This document shows, in pieces, positions 53,407-62,517 of a stretch of DNA of 64,000 nt. How positions within the stretch are numbered: position 1 is the stretch's first letter; the number at the start of each line of letters is the position of its first letter. The stretch is taken from contig JAFWMN010000011.1 of assembly GCA_017513865.1 (NCBI GenBank), forward strand, positions 62,001-126,000, read 5' to 3'. The notes beneath the pieces were generated by a model, which saw only the letters and a list, made by a program, of their open reading frames with translations, was not told the DNA's origin and ran no database searches. A program made the position numbers and the translations under genes. The DNA is from Bacilli bacterium (GTDB lineage: Bacteria; Bacillota_I; Bacilli_A; RF39; UBA660).

Positions 53407-55191
53407 TTATAAGCCGCCGCCACTTCCAAATGAATCTAATTCTTGTTCAGTAACAACGATATCTATTGTCATACGTTTACTACCACAGACAAACAAAGCT
53501 TGCCCTTGTGTAAATCCTTTTATACTTTCTATTTCATTATCATTTAAATCTATTAATTTTGCTAAATCAGCAGTTGCTTGTTTACGAAGCCCCATTACTA
53601 AATAATATGAAGCATTATCAAATATAGCTTTTCCTTGCGTAATTACCGCAGGATCACTAAAGTCTGTTGGTTGTTGTGTAATTATAATAGTACCAGTATT
53701 ATACTTACGAGCACGTCTTTGAACTTGTGCCAAGAATTCAGCACCCAAAGTATTTTTACCTGATAAAAGTACATGTGCTTCATCAACAGTTAGAATTGTA
53801 TTTATATTAACATCTAATGTTAAACTCCATGCATATTTTAGTACATTAAAGAATAAAGCATTTCTAATATTTTCATCAGCATTCATTAATTCTCTAATAT
53901 TAAATACTATAAAGTTACTCTTAGGAGAAATGGTTGTTTTCCCATCAAAATAATATCTTAATTCAGAAATTAATGGTCTTAATTTTAATTCCAAATTTTC
54001 TAAAATTTCTCTTTCTTTATTTTGTTCAGGCATAGCGGTTATTTTACCCTTAACCGTTGCATAAACATCTTTTATTGTTGGATAATCCTTAGAAGAAAAA
54101 TTAGTAAAATCTGTGTTAAAATCAATACCAAATCTTTTGTAAGTTTCTTGAACTACCCCACTAAACACATTAAGAATATCTTCAGTAATAGAAGGATCAT
54201 AATATTTCATAAATGCTTTTACTGTTTGTAAAGATCTAGTTAAAACAGCATATCCCATACCTTGTTTAATCTCTTCTTCATCAGCATCTATGATAACTTC
54301 AAGTGGATTTATCATACCAAAGTCTCCACCTTTACCTAAATCGATAAAGTCTCCACCATAAAGTCTAGTCATATCTTCAAATTCCCCTTCAGGATCGATA
54401 ATAACTATTTTATAATCATTTCTAATATGTGATCTAATTAATAATTTAGCGGCCGTTGATTTACCAGAACCAGAAGTACCTAGTAAAATCATATTAGCAT
54501 TATTTCTGTTATGTTCCTTCTGTGTTTGATATAAGAATTGGTTAAACAAAACTATACCACCAGAAAAGTCTACACCAAGTAAAGTAGATAACCCTGGATC
54601 TTTAACACTATCAAATACATATGGATACATAGCAGCTAAAGTAGGTGCTGGAATAGGTGTTCCTATTCTCTCCTCAATTTCCTGTTTAGGGAATATTGGA
54701 AGCATAGATTTTAAAACCGTTTCCTGCTCAAATCTTAAAGGAACAGCTTTCATTTCCATAGCTTCTAAATAACTTTTTAATTGTAATTTTTTAGCTGTTA
54801 ACTCATCTTTAGAATCAGCTGTTATCAATAGATGTAATTGAAAATCATATATTTTAGCTTGACTAGCTGCAAGCTGTTTGATAAAAGCTTCTAAAGATTC
54901 ATAATCTTGACGAATCTTTTCTTGAATAGTTAAATCCCTTTCTTCTTGATAACGTACCTTCAAATCGGCAATTTCCTTATTAATCATCTTAGAAATCACG
55001 TCAAAAGGAAGTGGAATATGTTTAGCTACCATTTTAATTCCAGCCATGCTAGTCAAACTAGCTAAAAAACCAGGACTTATTATTTTTGGATAAGATATAA
55101 CGGTTAATATTGTTGAATGTTTATCGCTTGATACAAAACCATCTGGTTTAAACTCTAAACCCTTAGGAGCAATTTGCGTTTTAATATCCAT
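53407..55191 (-). CDS. VirB4/TraE-family ATPase, C-terminal part
   Basis: 594 residues. Walker A LLGTSGSGKSTAAKLLIRSH near residue 240, KIVIIDPEGEFEDMTRLYGG, Walker B ILTVDEAHVLLSG near 470, and TGTIIITQQPTDF. These match the type IV secretion ATPase that energises pilus assembly and transfer. The N-terminal domain of usual VirB4 proteins is in the separate gene 55191-55739, whose stop overlaps this start. Confidence 0.93.
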   Translation of the reverse strand: MDIKTQIAPKGLEFKPDGFVSSDKHSTILTVISYPKIISPGFLASLTSMAGIKMVAKHIPLPFDVISKMINKEIADLKVRYQEERDLTIQEKIRQDYESLEAFIKQLAASQAKIYDFQLHLLITADSKDELTAKKLQLKSYLEAMEMKAVPLRFEQETVLKSMLPIFPKQEIEERIGTPIPAPTLAAMYPYVFDSVKDPGLSTLLGVDFSGGIVLFNQFLYQTQKEHNRNNANMILLGTSGSGKSTAAKLLIRSHIRNDYKIVIIDPEGEFEDMTRLYGGDFIDLGKGGDFGMINPLEVIIDADEEEIKQGMGYAVLTRSLQTVKAFMKYYDPSITEDILNVFSGVVQETYKRFGIDFNTDFTNFSSKDYPTIKDVYATVKGKITAMPEQNKEREILENLELKLRPLISELRYYFDGKTTISPKSNFIVFNIRELMNADENIRNALFFNVLKYAWSLTLDVNINTILTVDEAHVLLSGKNTLGAEFLAQVQRRARKYNTGTIIITQQPTDFSDPAVITQGKAIFDNASYYLVMGLRKQATADLAKLIDLNDNEIESIKGFTQGQALFVCGSKRMTIDIVVTEQELDSFGSGGGL

Positions 55192-55739
55192 TAACTCATC
55201 ACCGTCCCAAACGTAGTAGTTTGTCCACCATTTAAGAAATTATCTAAAATAACCCTTAAATCATCATTAGATGTTTGTGTTGCATTAAGTCCTGCACTCG
55301 CAAAAGTTTGTATCAAAGTTCTAATTTTCTTTTGTATCTTATCCATATCCGTTTCTTTAAATAATAAATAAAATTCTGTATCAACAACATTATTAGTTGT
55401 AAACATATTAGCTTTATTTATGTCATCCATTATTAATTTTCTTTTTACAGGATTTGTTTGCGAATTATATAAAAGCTGAAGCCTAGATAAATAAGCCGTA
55501 ATATCAACCGGTCTATCAGCTGCAATAATCCAAAACTCATAATCAACAATATTATAAATACTCCTTAAATTATTAATAATTAGATTCCTTGTATCAGGAT
55601 CAAGAATAAATATGTTTCTAGGAAATATTTTAACACCTGTAACTTTTTCATTACTGTTTTCAAGTACAATAACACCATTGGTTATTGACCTAACAGGGAC
55701 AAAATCATTTGTGTATTTACTCCTTTTCTCCTGTGCCAC
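55191..55739 (-). CDS. Probable VirB4 N-terminal-domain protein (split)
   Basis: 182 residues beginning YTNDFVPVRSITNGVIVLEN, EKVTGVKIFPRNIFILDPDT, and continuing VDYEFWIIAADRPVDITAYL. This resembles the N-terminal membrane-facing domain of TraE/VirB4-like proteins, here encoded alone. Starts at a GTG overlapping the upstream PrgI-like gene. Whether it is a true split of VirB4 or a separate family member is an inference from order and size. Confidence 0.7.
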   Translation of the reverse strand: MAQEKRSKYTNDFVPVRSITNGVIVLENSNEKVTGVKIFPRNIFILDPDTRNLIINNLRSIYNIVDYEFWIIAADRPVDITAYLSRLQLLYNSQTNPVKRKLIMDDINKANMFTTNNVVDTEFYLLFKETDMDKIQKKIRTLIQTFASAGLNATQTSNDDLRVILDNFLNGGQTTTFGTVMS

Positions 55740-56028
55740 TAGCCACGCACCAACCTTTCCAAATAAATTTTTCTCTTCTTGTATAAAATCTGTATGCCTC
55801 TCTAATTAAAATTCTAGTATTCCGATAATTAGGGATTGGAAGTACTAAAAACCCTGTAATCAGTACTGGAGCAATATCAACTATAGCTCCTAAAAGAGAG
55901 GAGGGACTAACTATCAAAAGTAATAATATTGATACACCTAATCCACTAGCAAACAATATCAAATCAAATAAATCAAATACGCCAAAAATGAGTAATGATT
56001 TTTTTGAATTAGCCGGTATTAAAAACAT
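55717..56028 (-). CDS. PrgI/VirB3-like membrane protein
   Basis: 103 residues with two adjacent membrane segments (FDLILFASGLGVSILLLLIV and the next), a family-like IPNYRNTRILIREAYRFYTR tail, and position between VirB6-like and VirB4-like genes. PrgI/TcpE-type proteins are the Gram-positive counterparts of VirB3. Assignment rests on topology, tail pattern and context. Confidence 0.8.
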   Translation of the reverse strand: MFLIPANSKKSLLIFGVFDLFDLILFASGLGVSILLLLIVSPSSLLGAIVDIAPVLITGFLVLPIPNYRNTRILIREAYRFYTRREKFIWKGWCVASGTGEKE

Positions 56029-56045
56029 TTAATCTCTTCCCCTTT

Positions 56046-58265
56046 CTATTTTTTATCTCCGCCACCATGACCAGCATTAGTAGCATCTTCTCTTTGACTA
56101 ATTTGTTTCTGTACTTTAATACTTTGTTCTAATAAAGTATCTGCAAATGTAACTGAATTTATAAGTTTTTCAACAGCATCTTTGTCAGCCGTTGAAATTG
56201 CTGCGGTACTTAAAGCTGCATTAATCTCATTACTTATATTTGTCCTGTCTGAAACAGAAATTGCTGTATTTAACTTATCAATTAATGATCTCAATTTTGT
56301 ATCACTTATTCCAGAAGTTCCTTGCTGCGCATTAACAATATTTTCATTTGCAGCACGCATTTGAGACTGTAATCTAGTAAGTTCATTCTTTAATTCTTTA
56401 ATTTCTGAATCAAGCTTACCTACACCATATGTTTTTGAATCTTTTATATTGGCAAATTGTGCTCTAGCATTTTCTGCTCTATCAAGAAGCGTTAACGAAT
56501 CAGATCTAACATCTCTATCATTACGTCTATCTGTTGTTGTTTTTCTAGCAGCATTAGCAGCAGAAAAAGCTCCAGCAACATCTTTGCCATATGCTCCCCT
56601 TGCTCCACGAATTGCCGCAGCAGCAGCACCAGTAGCAATTCCAGCAATAGCACTAGCACTTTGAACAAAATTATGACGCATTTTCTTTCCAGAACTAACT
56701 TCTTTAAAATCGTCTGCTGCCTTCTGAGCAGCAGCTTGTTTATTGTTATAATCTTCTTGAGCAGCTACTTTTCTTTTGGCAAGTACCTCCTTTGCGTGTT
56801 TTAAATCCGCAGTATAAATACTATGTTGGCCAACTTCACGCAATCTACTGTCTATTGCCTCGTAATCACTGCTAACCTTATCAAGACGTGATTTAGCTAA
56901 ATCTCTTGCTTTATTAGCATTAGAAGACGCTTTGTCTTTAGCTAAATAATCACCCCATAAATTACGAATTCTACTTCCAGCACCAATAGTATTAGCAACA
57001 AGCGCACCAGCCCCAGCTATACCTAAACCAGTTGCTGCTGCTACGAAACCATTCTTGAATGGATTTAAATTTAATTCGCCGCTTAACTTAACGCCTAAAG
57101 CTTTTTCAAGTAATTCTGGTAATTTTTTAGCCACTTGGAATATACCTAAAATCAAAAATACACATACAAGTTTATTCATAGAAGAACTCGCTTCTAAATT
57201 TCCATAATACAAATCTGCATTTTGGTTTGTAACTGTTTCCGTAATAATTTTTACAAGTTGAACTGCACAATATATGACAGCAAGCCTAATGAATAAAGAA
57301 ACATAAACTTTTAAACATTCTTTTGCCCATTCTTTTAATCTATCATCTTGATTAGAAGATGTTGGATCAACAGAAGACAAAATAGCGATAGGAGATAAAA
57401 TTTGCATAAACACTAGTCTTATAACCCTGCCAGCTATGTCTATACAGAAAGAAAGCAACAAAAATGCTAAATAGCCACCACATATAATAGTAGCAAGTGA
57501 AACATAATTAATAGCATATTTATTAGTATCAGTCTTCCAATTAACTAAAGGATAAAAAGAATCAAATTTACGCTCATCAATAACATCATATTTTTTTACA
57601 TCAGAACTATTTGCTGTTTTAAAGAAATCTTCTAATGCAATTCCATACGAAGAAAGATCATCATCATTAATCGCATCAGAAAAAGCTCGTAAACACTCTC
57701 CATCACTAACACGAACCATGTCCCTAGAACCAATTACATCAGCTAAAGGATAATTAGTATCAGGAGTACAAGAAGTTAATGATGGTTCTTCATAATTAAC
57801 TGTGAAAAATGATCCAAATAAAGTAAATTGAAGATCTCTGGCCATGCCTTCAATGTCATCTACTTTCGTTGTATTACTAGTACCCATGATTAAATTTGGA
57901 ATAACATTTTTCTCAAGAATTATTCCTTGAAGTTCATAAGCTTTTTCAAAAATCAAAGGTACAAAAACAAGTAAAATAACAGCAATTATAACTCTTTTTA
58001 TTAAACTAGTAAAACCCTTAGATTTATCACTAAATGAATCAGGATCAACAATATAATGTAATATTGAAAAAGCAAGCTTAAATAGCATAAAAATGCCAAC
58101 AAGAATATAAACACGATTTATTAAAGCCGCTAAAGTATGACTAGTACCAGCTCCTATATTTAAATTAGCAAGATATATAATTAATTTATATAAAAGTGGG
58201 ATAATTTTATATATAAGCGAATCAACGAAAAAAGCAGCCCACCTCAAAAGATCTTGGAAAACCAT
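56046..58265 (-). CDS. VirB6/TrbL-like polytopic protein with long cytosolic tail
   Basis: 739 residues. The first 400 hold about seven membrane segments with a large extracytoplasmic loop, in the VirB6/TrbL layout. The last 330 residues are a charged, Ala/Lys/Asp-rich helical region predicted to be coiled coil (LRDLAKSRLDKV..., KLDSEIKELKNELTRLQSQM). Channel-forming component of a type IV system. The large C-terminal extension has no clear match. Confidence 0.82.
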   Translation of the reverse strand: MVFQDLLRWAAFFVDSLIYKIIPLLYKLIIYLANLNIGAGTSHTLAALINRVYILVGIFMLFKLAFSILHYIVDPDSFSDKSKGFTSLIKRVIIAVILLVFVPLIFEKAYELQGIILEKNVIPNLIMGTSNTTKVDDIEGMARDLQFTLFGSFFTVNYEEPSLTSCTPDTNYPLADVIGSRDMVRVSDGECLRAFSDAINDDDLSSYGIALEDFFKTANSSDVKKYDVIDERKFDSFYPLVNWKTDTNKYAINYVSLATIICGGYLAFLLLSFCIDIAGRVIRLVFMQILSPIAILSSVDPTSSNQDDRLKEWAKECLKVYVSLFIRLAVIYCAVQLVKIITETVTNQNADLYYGNLEASSSMNKLVCVFLILGIFQVAKKLPELLEKALGVKLSGELNLNPFKNGFVAAATGLGIAGAGALVANTIGAGSRIRNLWGDYLAKDKASSNANKARDLAKSRLDKVSSDYEAIDSRLREVGQHSIYTADLKHAKEVLAKRKVAAQEDYNNKQAAAQKAADDFKEVSSGKKMRHNFVQSASAIAGIATGAAAAAIRGARGAYGKDVAGAFSAANAARKTTTDRRNDRDVRSDSLTLLDRAENARAQFANIKDSKTYGVGKLDSEIKELKNELTRLQSQMRAANENIVNAQQGTSGISDTKLRSLIDKLNTAISVSDRTNISNEINAALSTAAISTADKDAVEKLINSVTFADTLLEQSIKVQKQISQREDATNAGHGGGDKK

Positions 58266-58295
58266 ATAATCTTATGCCTCCTTATATTTTATTAA

Positions 58296-59303
58296 TTATT
58301 TGGTGGTGGCGCGTCTAGTACCGCCACTACCACTACTTGATGAAGATGAAGAATCAAAGCATTCTGATACATTACCAACTTTAATTTTCTCACTTTTTTC
58401 ATCATATATTAAATGAGTATTAGCAAAATCAATAAGAATACCAACAATAAAAGGTAATAATAATAATAATACAACCGAAATAATTCTGTTTTTAATCTTT
58501 TTAAAAGCTTTTAATAATGAATCATCTTCTCCAGAAGTAATTGAGCCAAGAAAATCTGTCATTCCTGTAGCAATAACTAGTATCACCCCGATTATTGAAA
58601 GAATAAAGAAAAAATTTTTTAAAATACCCGCAAGTTCTGGAGTCAAAACCTCTCGACAAGTTTTTTCTTCAGGATCACTAATAGGTTGATCATAAATGTA
58701 ACCCTTGTTTGCCCAATTTTGAATTGCCTCAATAACTTGTTCTGATGTAAGAGTTGTATTCTTTAAAATTTCTTCCAACTTTTTTGCATCAAGTTCTACC
58801 CAATCACTACCAGGCATATTTACGATATTCAAATAAGACAATGGGCAACTATTTGAATCTCTAACTTGGAATTGTTTTAAGCCTTTATAATGTACCATAC
58901 CCCAGTCAGCTTCAACACATAAAGAAAGATTTGGACTTTTGCCACTCGTACTATTATATACATTCTCATAATTAATATTGAAAAAAACCACATCACGAAT
59001 ATTAGCCGCTGAAGCAGTAAAGCTATAATCAATTATTTTTGTAGGATCATTGTAAACAAATCTAGGATTGCTAACCATTGAACAATATTTATCGCCATCA
59101 TACTTTACGATGACAAAAGTAAAAGAAGTTGACCAATCTTGACCAGTTGAACTCCCGGAACCTGAATAATTAGCCGCATAAGCCTTTTCCACATTACTAA
59201 TATCTGAAGAACATTTAATATTCTCAGCTTCTACACCATCAATATTCACGCAAAAAAACATCAATAAACATAATAAAAACAACAAACCATATCTCTTTTT
59301 CAT
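58296..59303 (-). CDS. Secreted protein with VirB2-like C-terminal module
   Basis: 335 residues: signal peptide (LLFLLCLLMFFCVNIDGVEA), an extracellular domain of about 210 residues with several cysteines, then two membrane segments in the arrangement FFFILSIIGVILVIATGMTD...IKNRIISVVLLLLLPFIVGI. This matches the topology of the two VirB2-like proteins upstream. Ends in a Ser-rich tail. Start at 59303; the longer frame (59366) carries no signal. Own promoter at 59340-59368. Confidence 0.72.
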   Translation of the reverse strand: MKKRYGLLFLLCLLMFFCVNIDGVEAENIKCSSDISNVEKAYAANYSGSGSSTGQDWSTSFTFVIVKYDGDKYCSMVSNPRFVYNDPTKIIDYSFTASAANIRDVVFFNINYENVYNSTSGKSPNLSLCVEADWGMVHYKGLKQFQVRDSNSCPLSYLNIVNMPGSDWVELDAKKLEEILKNTTLTSEQVIEAIQNWANKGYIYDQPISDPEEKTCREVLTPELAGILKNFFFILSIIGVILVIATGMTDFLGSITSGEDDSLLKAFKKIKNRIISVVLLLLLPFIVGILIDFANTHLIYDEKSEKIKVGNVSECFDSSSSSSSGSGGTRRATTK

Positions 59304-59339
59304 ACAATATGCTCCTTTAAATAGTTTTCTACTATCTAC

Positions 59340-59368
59340 ATTATAACAAAAAAAAAGACAATACACAA
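59340..59368 (-). promoter_or_regulatory. Promoter before the 58296-59303 gene
   Basis: TTGTGT (59363-59368), 17 bases, TATAAT (59340-59345) on the minus strand. Confidence 0.65.
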
Positions 59369-59397
59369 TAATATTATCCTTTTAAATATTCATTTTT

Positions 59398-59772
59398 TTA
59401 ATTATTTACACCATTAATAAATTTCTTGCTGCAACTCCATATATCACTAACTGTTTGTCCTTGATCATTAGTAGTATCCTCAACACTTGCAACTAAATTA
59501 ATAACAAGTTGTACAACAAAAACCAAGAAGAATACAACAATGGCAGAAATAACTCTTTGAATAAAATTCTTACGATATTTTTTTACATCGTCTTCATTTT
59601 TAGCAATTACAGATTTGGCAAAATCAAGCATTCCCCATATAATTAATAATATTGGTACAACAATTTTAATACCGTTTATTAAAACATGAACAATATTAAA
59701 TAATTCATTTGGAATTAATATTCCATTACATAAAGTAGCTTCAGTTAACAAATTAAACATATTATCTTCCAT
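59398..59772 (-). CDS. VirB2-like pilin subunit, copy 2
   Basis: 124 residues, two long hydrophobic segments around a short basic loop (IIWGMLDFAKSVIAKNEDDV and FIQRVISAIVVFFLVFVVQL), the VirB2/TrbC/TcpD-type pilin plan. Paralogous to the 59762-60133 product: both share P-[IV]-LL-[IV]-[IL]-WGMLDFAK and a FIQR-[LV]-I-[AS]-AI-[IV]-VF block. It overlaps that gene's end by 11 bases. Confidence 0.8.
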   Translation of the reverse strand: MEDNMFNLLTEATLCNGILIPNELFNIVHVLINGIKIVVPILLIIWGMLDFAKSVIAKNEDDVKKYRKNFIQRVISAIVVFFLVFVVQLVINLVASVEDTTNDQGQTVSDIWSCSKKFINGVNN

Positions 59773-60133
59773 TTATCAATGCATCTGCACAAGTCCACGC
59801 TGAAGTAGTATCTGTATCGCCTGTAACATTTCCAACTGTCTTAACTACAAGTGAAACAACAGTCGTAACTAAAAATACGATGATAGCTGCAATAAGTCTT
59901 TGAATAAATTTCTTTTGGCCAGCTTTGATTTTATCCTCATCTTGTCCAATAATAGCTTTGGCAAAATCAAGCATTCCCCATAATACTAACAATACAGGAA
60001 CTACTACCTTGATAATAAAAATTATAGTACTAGTTAGTCCTGCTACAGCAGACGGTATACAAACATTAGTCCCACAGCTGCTAATACAATCAGTAGATGA
60101 AGCTAACATACTTACTAAATTCATATAATTCAC
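59762..60133 (-). CDS. VirB2-like pilin subunit, copy 1
   Basis: 123 residues with the same plan as copy 2: VPVLLVLWGMLDFAKAIIGQ, basic loop, FIQRLIAAIIVFLVTTVVSL. Several cysteines lie in the N-terminal part (DCISSCGTNVC), which may disulfide-bond outside the cell. First gene of the type IV module, behind the strong promoter at 60152-60180 and a GAGGAGG site, as expected for an abundant pilin. Confidence 0.8.
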   Translation of the reverse strand: MNYMNLVSMLASSTDCISSCGTNVCIPSAVAGLTSTIIFIIKVVVPVLLVLWGMLDFAKAIIGQDEDKIKAGQKKFIQRLIAAIIVFLVTTVVSLVVKTVGNVTGDTDTTSAWTCADALINGR

Positions 60134-60151
60134 TCCTCCTCTTTATATATT

Positions 60152-60180
60152 AAATATACCGTTTTTTAAAGTAAATGTCA
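60152..60180 (-). promoter_or_regulatory. Promoter of the VirB2-like genes
   Basis: TTGACA (60175-60180), 17 bases, TATATT (60152-60157) on the minus strand. Confidence 0.85.
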
Positions 60181-60202
60181 ATAGTTGAAATATCACTTTA
60201 CA

Positions 60203-60228
60203 TAAAGAAAAAGACTATTTAAATAGTC
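60203..60228 (-). terminator. Terminator after TadZ-like gene
   Basis: GACTATTT/AAATAGTC palindrome overlapping the stop codon, T-rich on the minus strand. It divides the Tad and type IV modules into separate transcription units. Confidence 0.8.
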
Positions 60229-61225
60229 CTGTAACTCCTTTTTTATCACCAGTAGAACTAGCTGTCTGTTTATAGAAACCTAGTTTGCTTAAAAATTCAT
60301 CTAATTCTTTATTATTAGAACTTTGATCATTTAAAGCTGGTAATTTGAAAAATACATTTAACTTAGTCTCATATTCAAAATCAGACACATCTTGATTAGT
60401 AAGTGCACATTTATTAAGCACTACTTTTTTATTTTTAATACTAGACAAAGCTGTAGGGCTTTTAGCTAATAATTTATTTAGTTTTATTTTAGAAGGTTCA
60501 ATTAAATAAATTACTTCATTAGAAAGTCCTTCAGCTGAAACACTTCTATTAGCATCAATTAATACGATATCCATATTATTATATTTTGCTATAGTGTTAC
60601 CTAATTCTGTACTAGAAACACTAACTAAGTTTTTGTCATCATAATACATGAAATCATGCTTATCAAGTTCTATAGCGACCACTTTATAATTCTTTTCAAG
60701 CTGCTTTTTAGCAATATATACTAAAGTAGTTGCTCCAGCTCCTTCGGTTACATTTTTAAAACATATAACCGTACTTTTACCAAATTCTTGCGGAGCCATT
60801 ACATCAGAATTATTTGACATTGTAACAGCTGCTTGATGATTAGTATCTAATTGATGATACTGTGCAACATCCCTATAACTATTTGGATGATCGTAAAGCC
60901 ATTTAATGCCTTCAACATTCATCGTAAAGTTATAAATATTCATCGATATTAAATCAGATAAATATTCCGGATTAGATGTTTCTGGTGAACCATCTAAAAG
61001 CAAAATCAACTTATCTGTTGCAAGTGAAAAAGCTAATTGTTGTAATGTTTTTATATTTTTATAGTCTTTTAAAGCTGTAATATCTAAAATCATTTTTTGA
61101 AAGAAAAAATTCTTAAATGTTTCAACGATTTCATCAACAGTAAATTCACCTTCAAGTTTTTTTATAACTTCAACATCTAAATCTGCTAAAGCATCACGAT
61201 ATTTATTTGCAATTATTACGTTCAC
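60215..61225 (-). CDS. TadZ/CpaE-like pilus localisation protein
   Basis: 336 residues. The N-terminal part is a receiver-like domain without clear phosphoacceptor context (LILLLDGSPETSNPEYLSDL). The second half is a MinD/ParA-like fold: NVTEGAGATTLVYIAKKQLE, DIVLIDANRSVS, VVLNKCALTNQDVSDFEY. The P-loop reads EGAGATT, lacking the deviant lysines of KGGVGKTT, as in TadZ/CpaE proteins that are weak or inactive ATPases. It would place the pilus machine in the cell. Follows the prepilin genes. Confidence 0.8.
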   Translation of the reverse strand: MNVIIANKYRDALADLDVEVIKKLEGEFTVDEIVETFKNFFFQKMILDITALKDYKNIKTLQQLAFSLATDKLILLLDGSPETSNPEYLSDLISMNIYNFTMNVEGIKWLYDHPNSYRDVAQYHQLDTNHQAAVTMSNNSDVMAPQEFGKSTVICFKNVTEGAGATTLVYIAKKQLEKNYKVVAIELDKHDFMYYDDKNLVSVSSTELGNTIAKYNNMDIVLIDANRSVSAEGLSNEVIYLIEPSKIKLNKLLAKSPTALSSIKNKKVVLNKCALTNQDVSDFEYETKLNVFFKLPALNDQSSNNKELDEFLSKLGFYKQTASSTGDKKGVTGLFK

Positions 61226-61236
61226 TTTTCATCCTC

Positions 61237-61698
61237 CTAACTGTTAAAAGTTGTAAATGATTTAGTTTCTCCAGTAACTGGAATTTTCACAAGTTCCCCG
61301 ATAACAGGGACATCAAAATACATATAAGCAATTACCCTATAATACTTTGATGATCTTGTGATTCTGGAAGCACTACCTTTCTCATTTCTAACATTTGTAA
61401 ATTCATACACACAATAATGATAAGAGCTTTGAAGATCATTAATTGCACTTTTTTTATTAATTACGGGGCAACTTTTCCTAGCTCCATCGCGCCTATATCC
61501 TATCTCGCCAAGCCAATTATCAACTTTTTCTTGTACTCCTCTACTCCATTTTTCATTTTTTTCTATTTCATTTATAATGTAATTTTTAACTTTAAATGCT
61601 TTAGAATAACCTAGTGAGCCAATAAAGAAAGCCATTAAGATAATTGTAAAAATAATAATTAAATTAAAAACTCCTGCATTTGCAATTGCTTCTTTCAA
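61237..61698 (-). CDS. Prepilin-like protein (minor pilin), TTG start
   Basis: 153 residues. Short leader KEAIANAG followed at once by a hydrophobic segment (VFNLIIIFTIILMAFFIGSL), then an extracellular domain with two cysteines. It shares this layout and the similar end (YFDVPVIGELVKIPVTGETK) with the next gene upstream (YIYIDLPIVGKIKVAIYSKG). Likely TadE/F-type minor pilins. TTG start with GGGTGAG site. Confidence 0.75.
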   Translation of the reverse strand: MKEAIANAGVFNLIIIFTIILMAFFIGSLGYSKAFKVKNYIINEIEKNEKWSRGVQEKVDNWLGEIGYRRDGARKSCPVINKKSAINDLQSSYHYCVYEFTNVRNEKGSASRITRSSKYYRVIAYMYFDVPVIGELVKIPVTGETKSFTTFNS

Positions 61699-61703
61699 TT
61701 AAC

Positions 61704-62177
61704 TCACCCTTTCTTCTCATCAAATTTATAAATTCTTTCACCTTTAGAGTAAATGGCGACCTTAATTTTGCCGACAATAGGTAAATCAATATAAATATAG
61801 CTTTTAACACCATAACTATAGTACTTTTTAGTACCATCATTTTCAACAGAATCATTTTCAATATAATAAACACAATATAAATAATTAGATGGTGCCCCAG
61901 TCTCATCAGTCGCTGATAATAATTCACCTTTTTTAGTGTCTTCAGTACAAGTCGCTTTTTCATCATTTGGCGTATACCCAATACTAGATAAATACTTTTC
62001 TATTTCTTCTTTAGATAACTTATTATAGCCACTAAATTTATTAATAGAAGATAAAATACGTGTATTTACTTTAAAACCCTTGTAATAACTCATAGTCGCC
62101 GAAAGAAGACCAAAGACAATCATTATAAAGACAAATACTACACTGTATAAAAATACACTACCTATACTTTCACGCAA
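61704..62177 (-). CDS. Prepilin-like protein (minor pilin), TTG start
   Basis: 157 residues, leader RESIG followed by the hydrophobic segment VFLYSVVFVFIMIVFGLLS. Extracellular domain similar in end and layout to the 61237-61698 product (about 30 residues near the C-terminus align). Paralogues, probably minor pilins. TTG start at 62177 after GGGGTGA. Read through or past the terminator-like hairpin at 62204-62232. Confidence 0.75.
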   Translation of the reverse strand: MRESIGSVFLYSVVFVFIMIVFGLLSATMSYYKGFKVNTRILSSINKFSGYNKLSKEEIEKYLSSIGYTPNDEKATCTEDTKKGELLSATDETGAPSNYLYCVYYIENDSVENDGTKKYYSYGVKSYIYIDLPIVGKIKVAIYSKGERIYKFDEKKG

Positions 62178-62203
62178 ATTTAATCACCCCATTTTACTAA
62201 GAA

Positions 62204-62232
62204 AAGCTTGCTTATTTAGCAAGCATCTTTTA
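62204..62232 (-). terminator. Terminator-like hairpin after the Flp-like pilin
   Basis: GCTTGC/GCAAGC stem followed by TTTTCTT on the minus strand. As in many pilin operons, it would give more transcript for the pilin than for the genes behind it. Confidence 0.7.
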
Positions 62233-62460
62233 TTTTCCAGTACATCTTGAATCTTTTGATATATCAGCAATAGAACGTCCACTATAAGTTCCACCATCAC
62301 ATGTAGATCCTTTTACGTATCCACCACCATCAGTACAGCATGCACGTCCAGCTGTTCCTTTCATAAGATTATTAACTAGTGGTGTAACTACTGCTACAAC
62401 AACTCCAATCAAAATAATAGCAACAACTGTTAAGTTAGCTTCACCAGCTGCTTCTTTCAT
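62230..62460 (-). CDS. Flp-like major pilin
   Basis: 76 residues: leader KEAAG, then hydrophobic segment EANLTVVAIILIGVVVAVVT, then a Gly/Cys/Thr-rich end with several cysteines (GRACCTDGGGYVKGSTCDGG). Length and layout fit a Flp pilin. It has its own promoter and terminator, as expected for the main subunit. No standard Glu5 is visible, so processing is inferred. Confidence 0.75.
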   Translation of the reverse strand: MKEAAGEANLTVVAIILIGVVVAVVTPLVNNLMKGTAGRACCTDGGGYVKGSTCDGGTYSGRSIADISKDSRCTGK

Positions 62461-62486
62461 AATTTTTCACCTTCCTCCTATTTTTA

Positions 62487-62514
62487 ATTATATCATATTT
62501 TTATATTTTGTAAA
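62487..62514 (-). promoter_or_regulatory. Promoter of the Flp-like pilin
   Basis: TTTACA (62509-62514), 16 bases, TATAAT (62487-62492) on the minus strand. Confidence 0.7.
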
Positions 62515-62517
62515 TAT

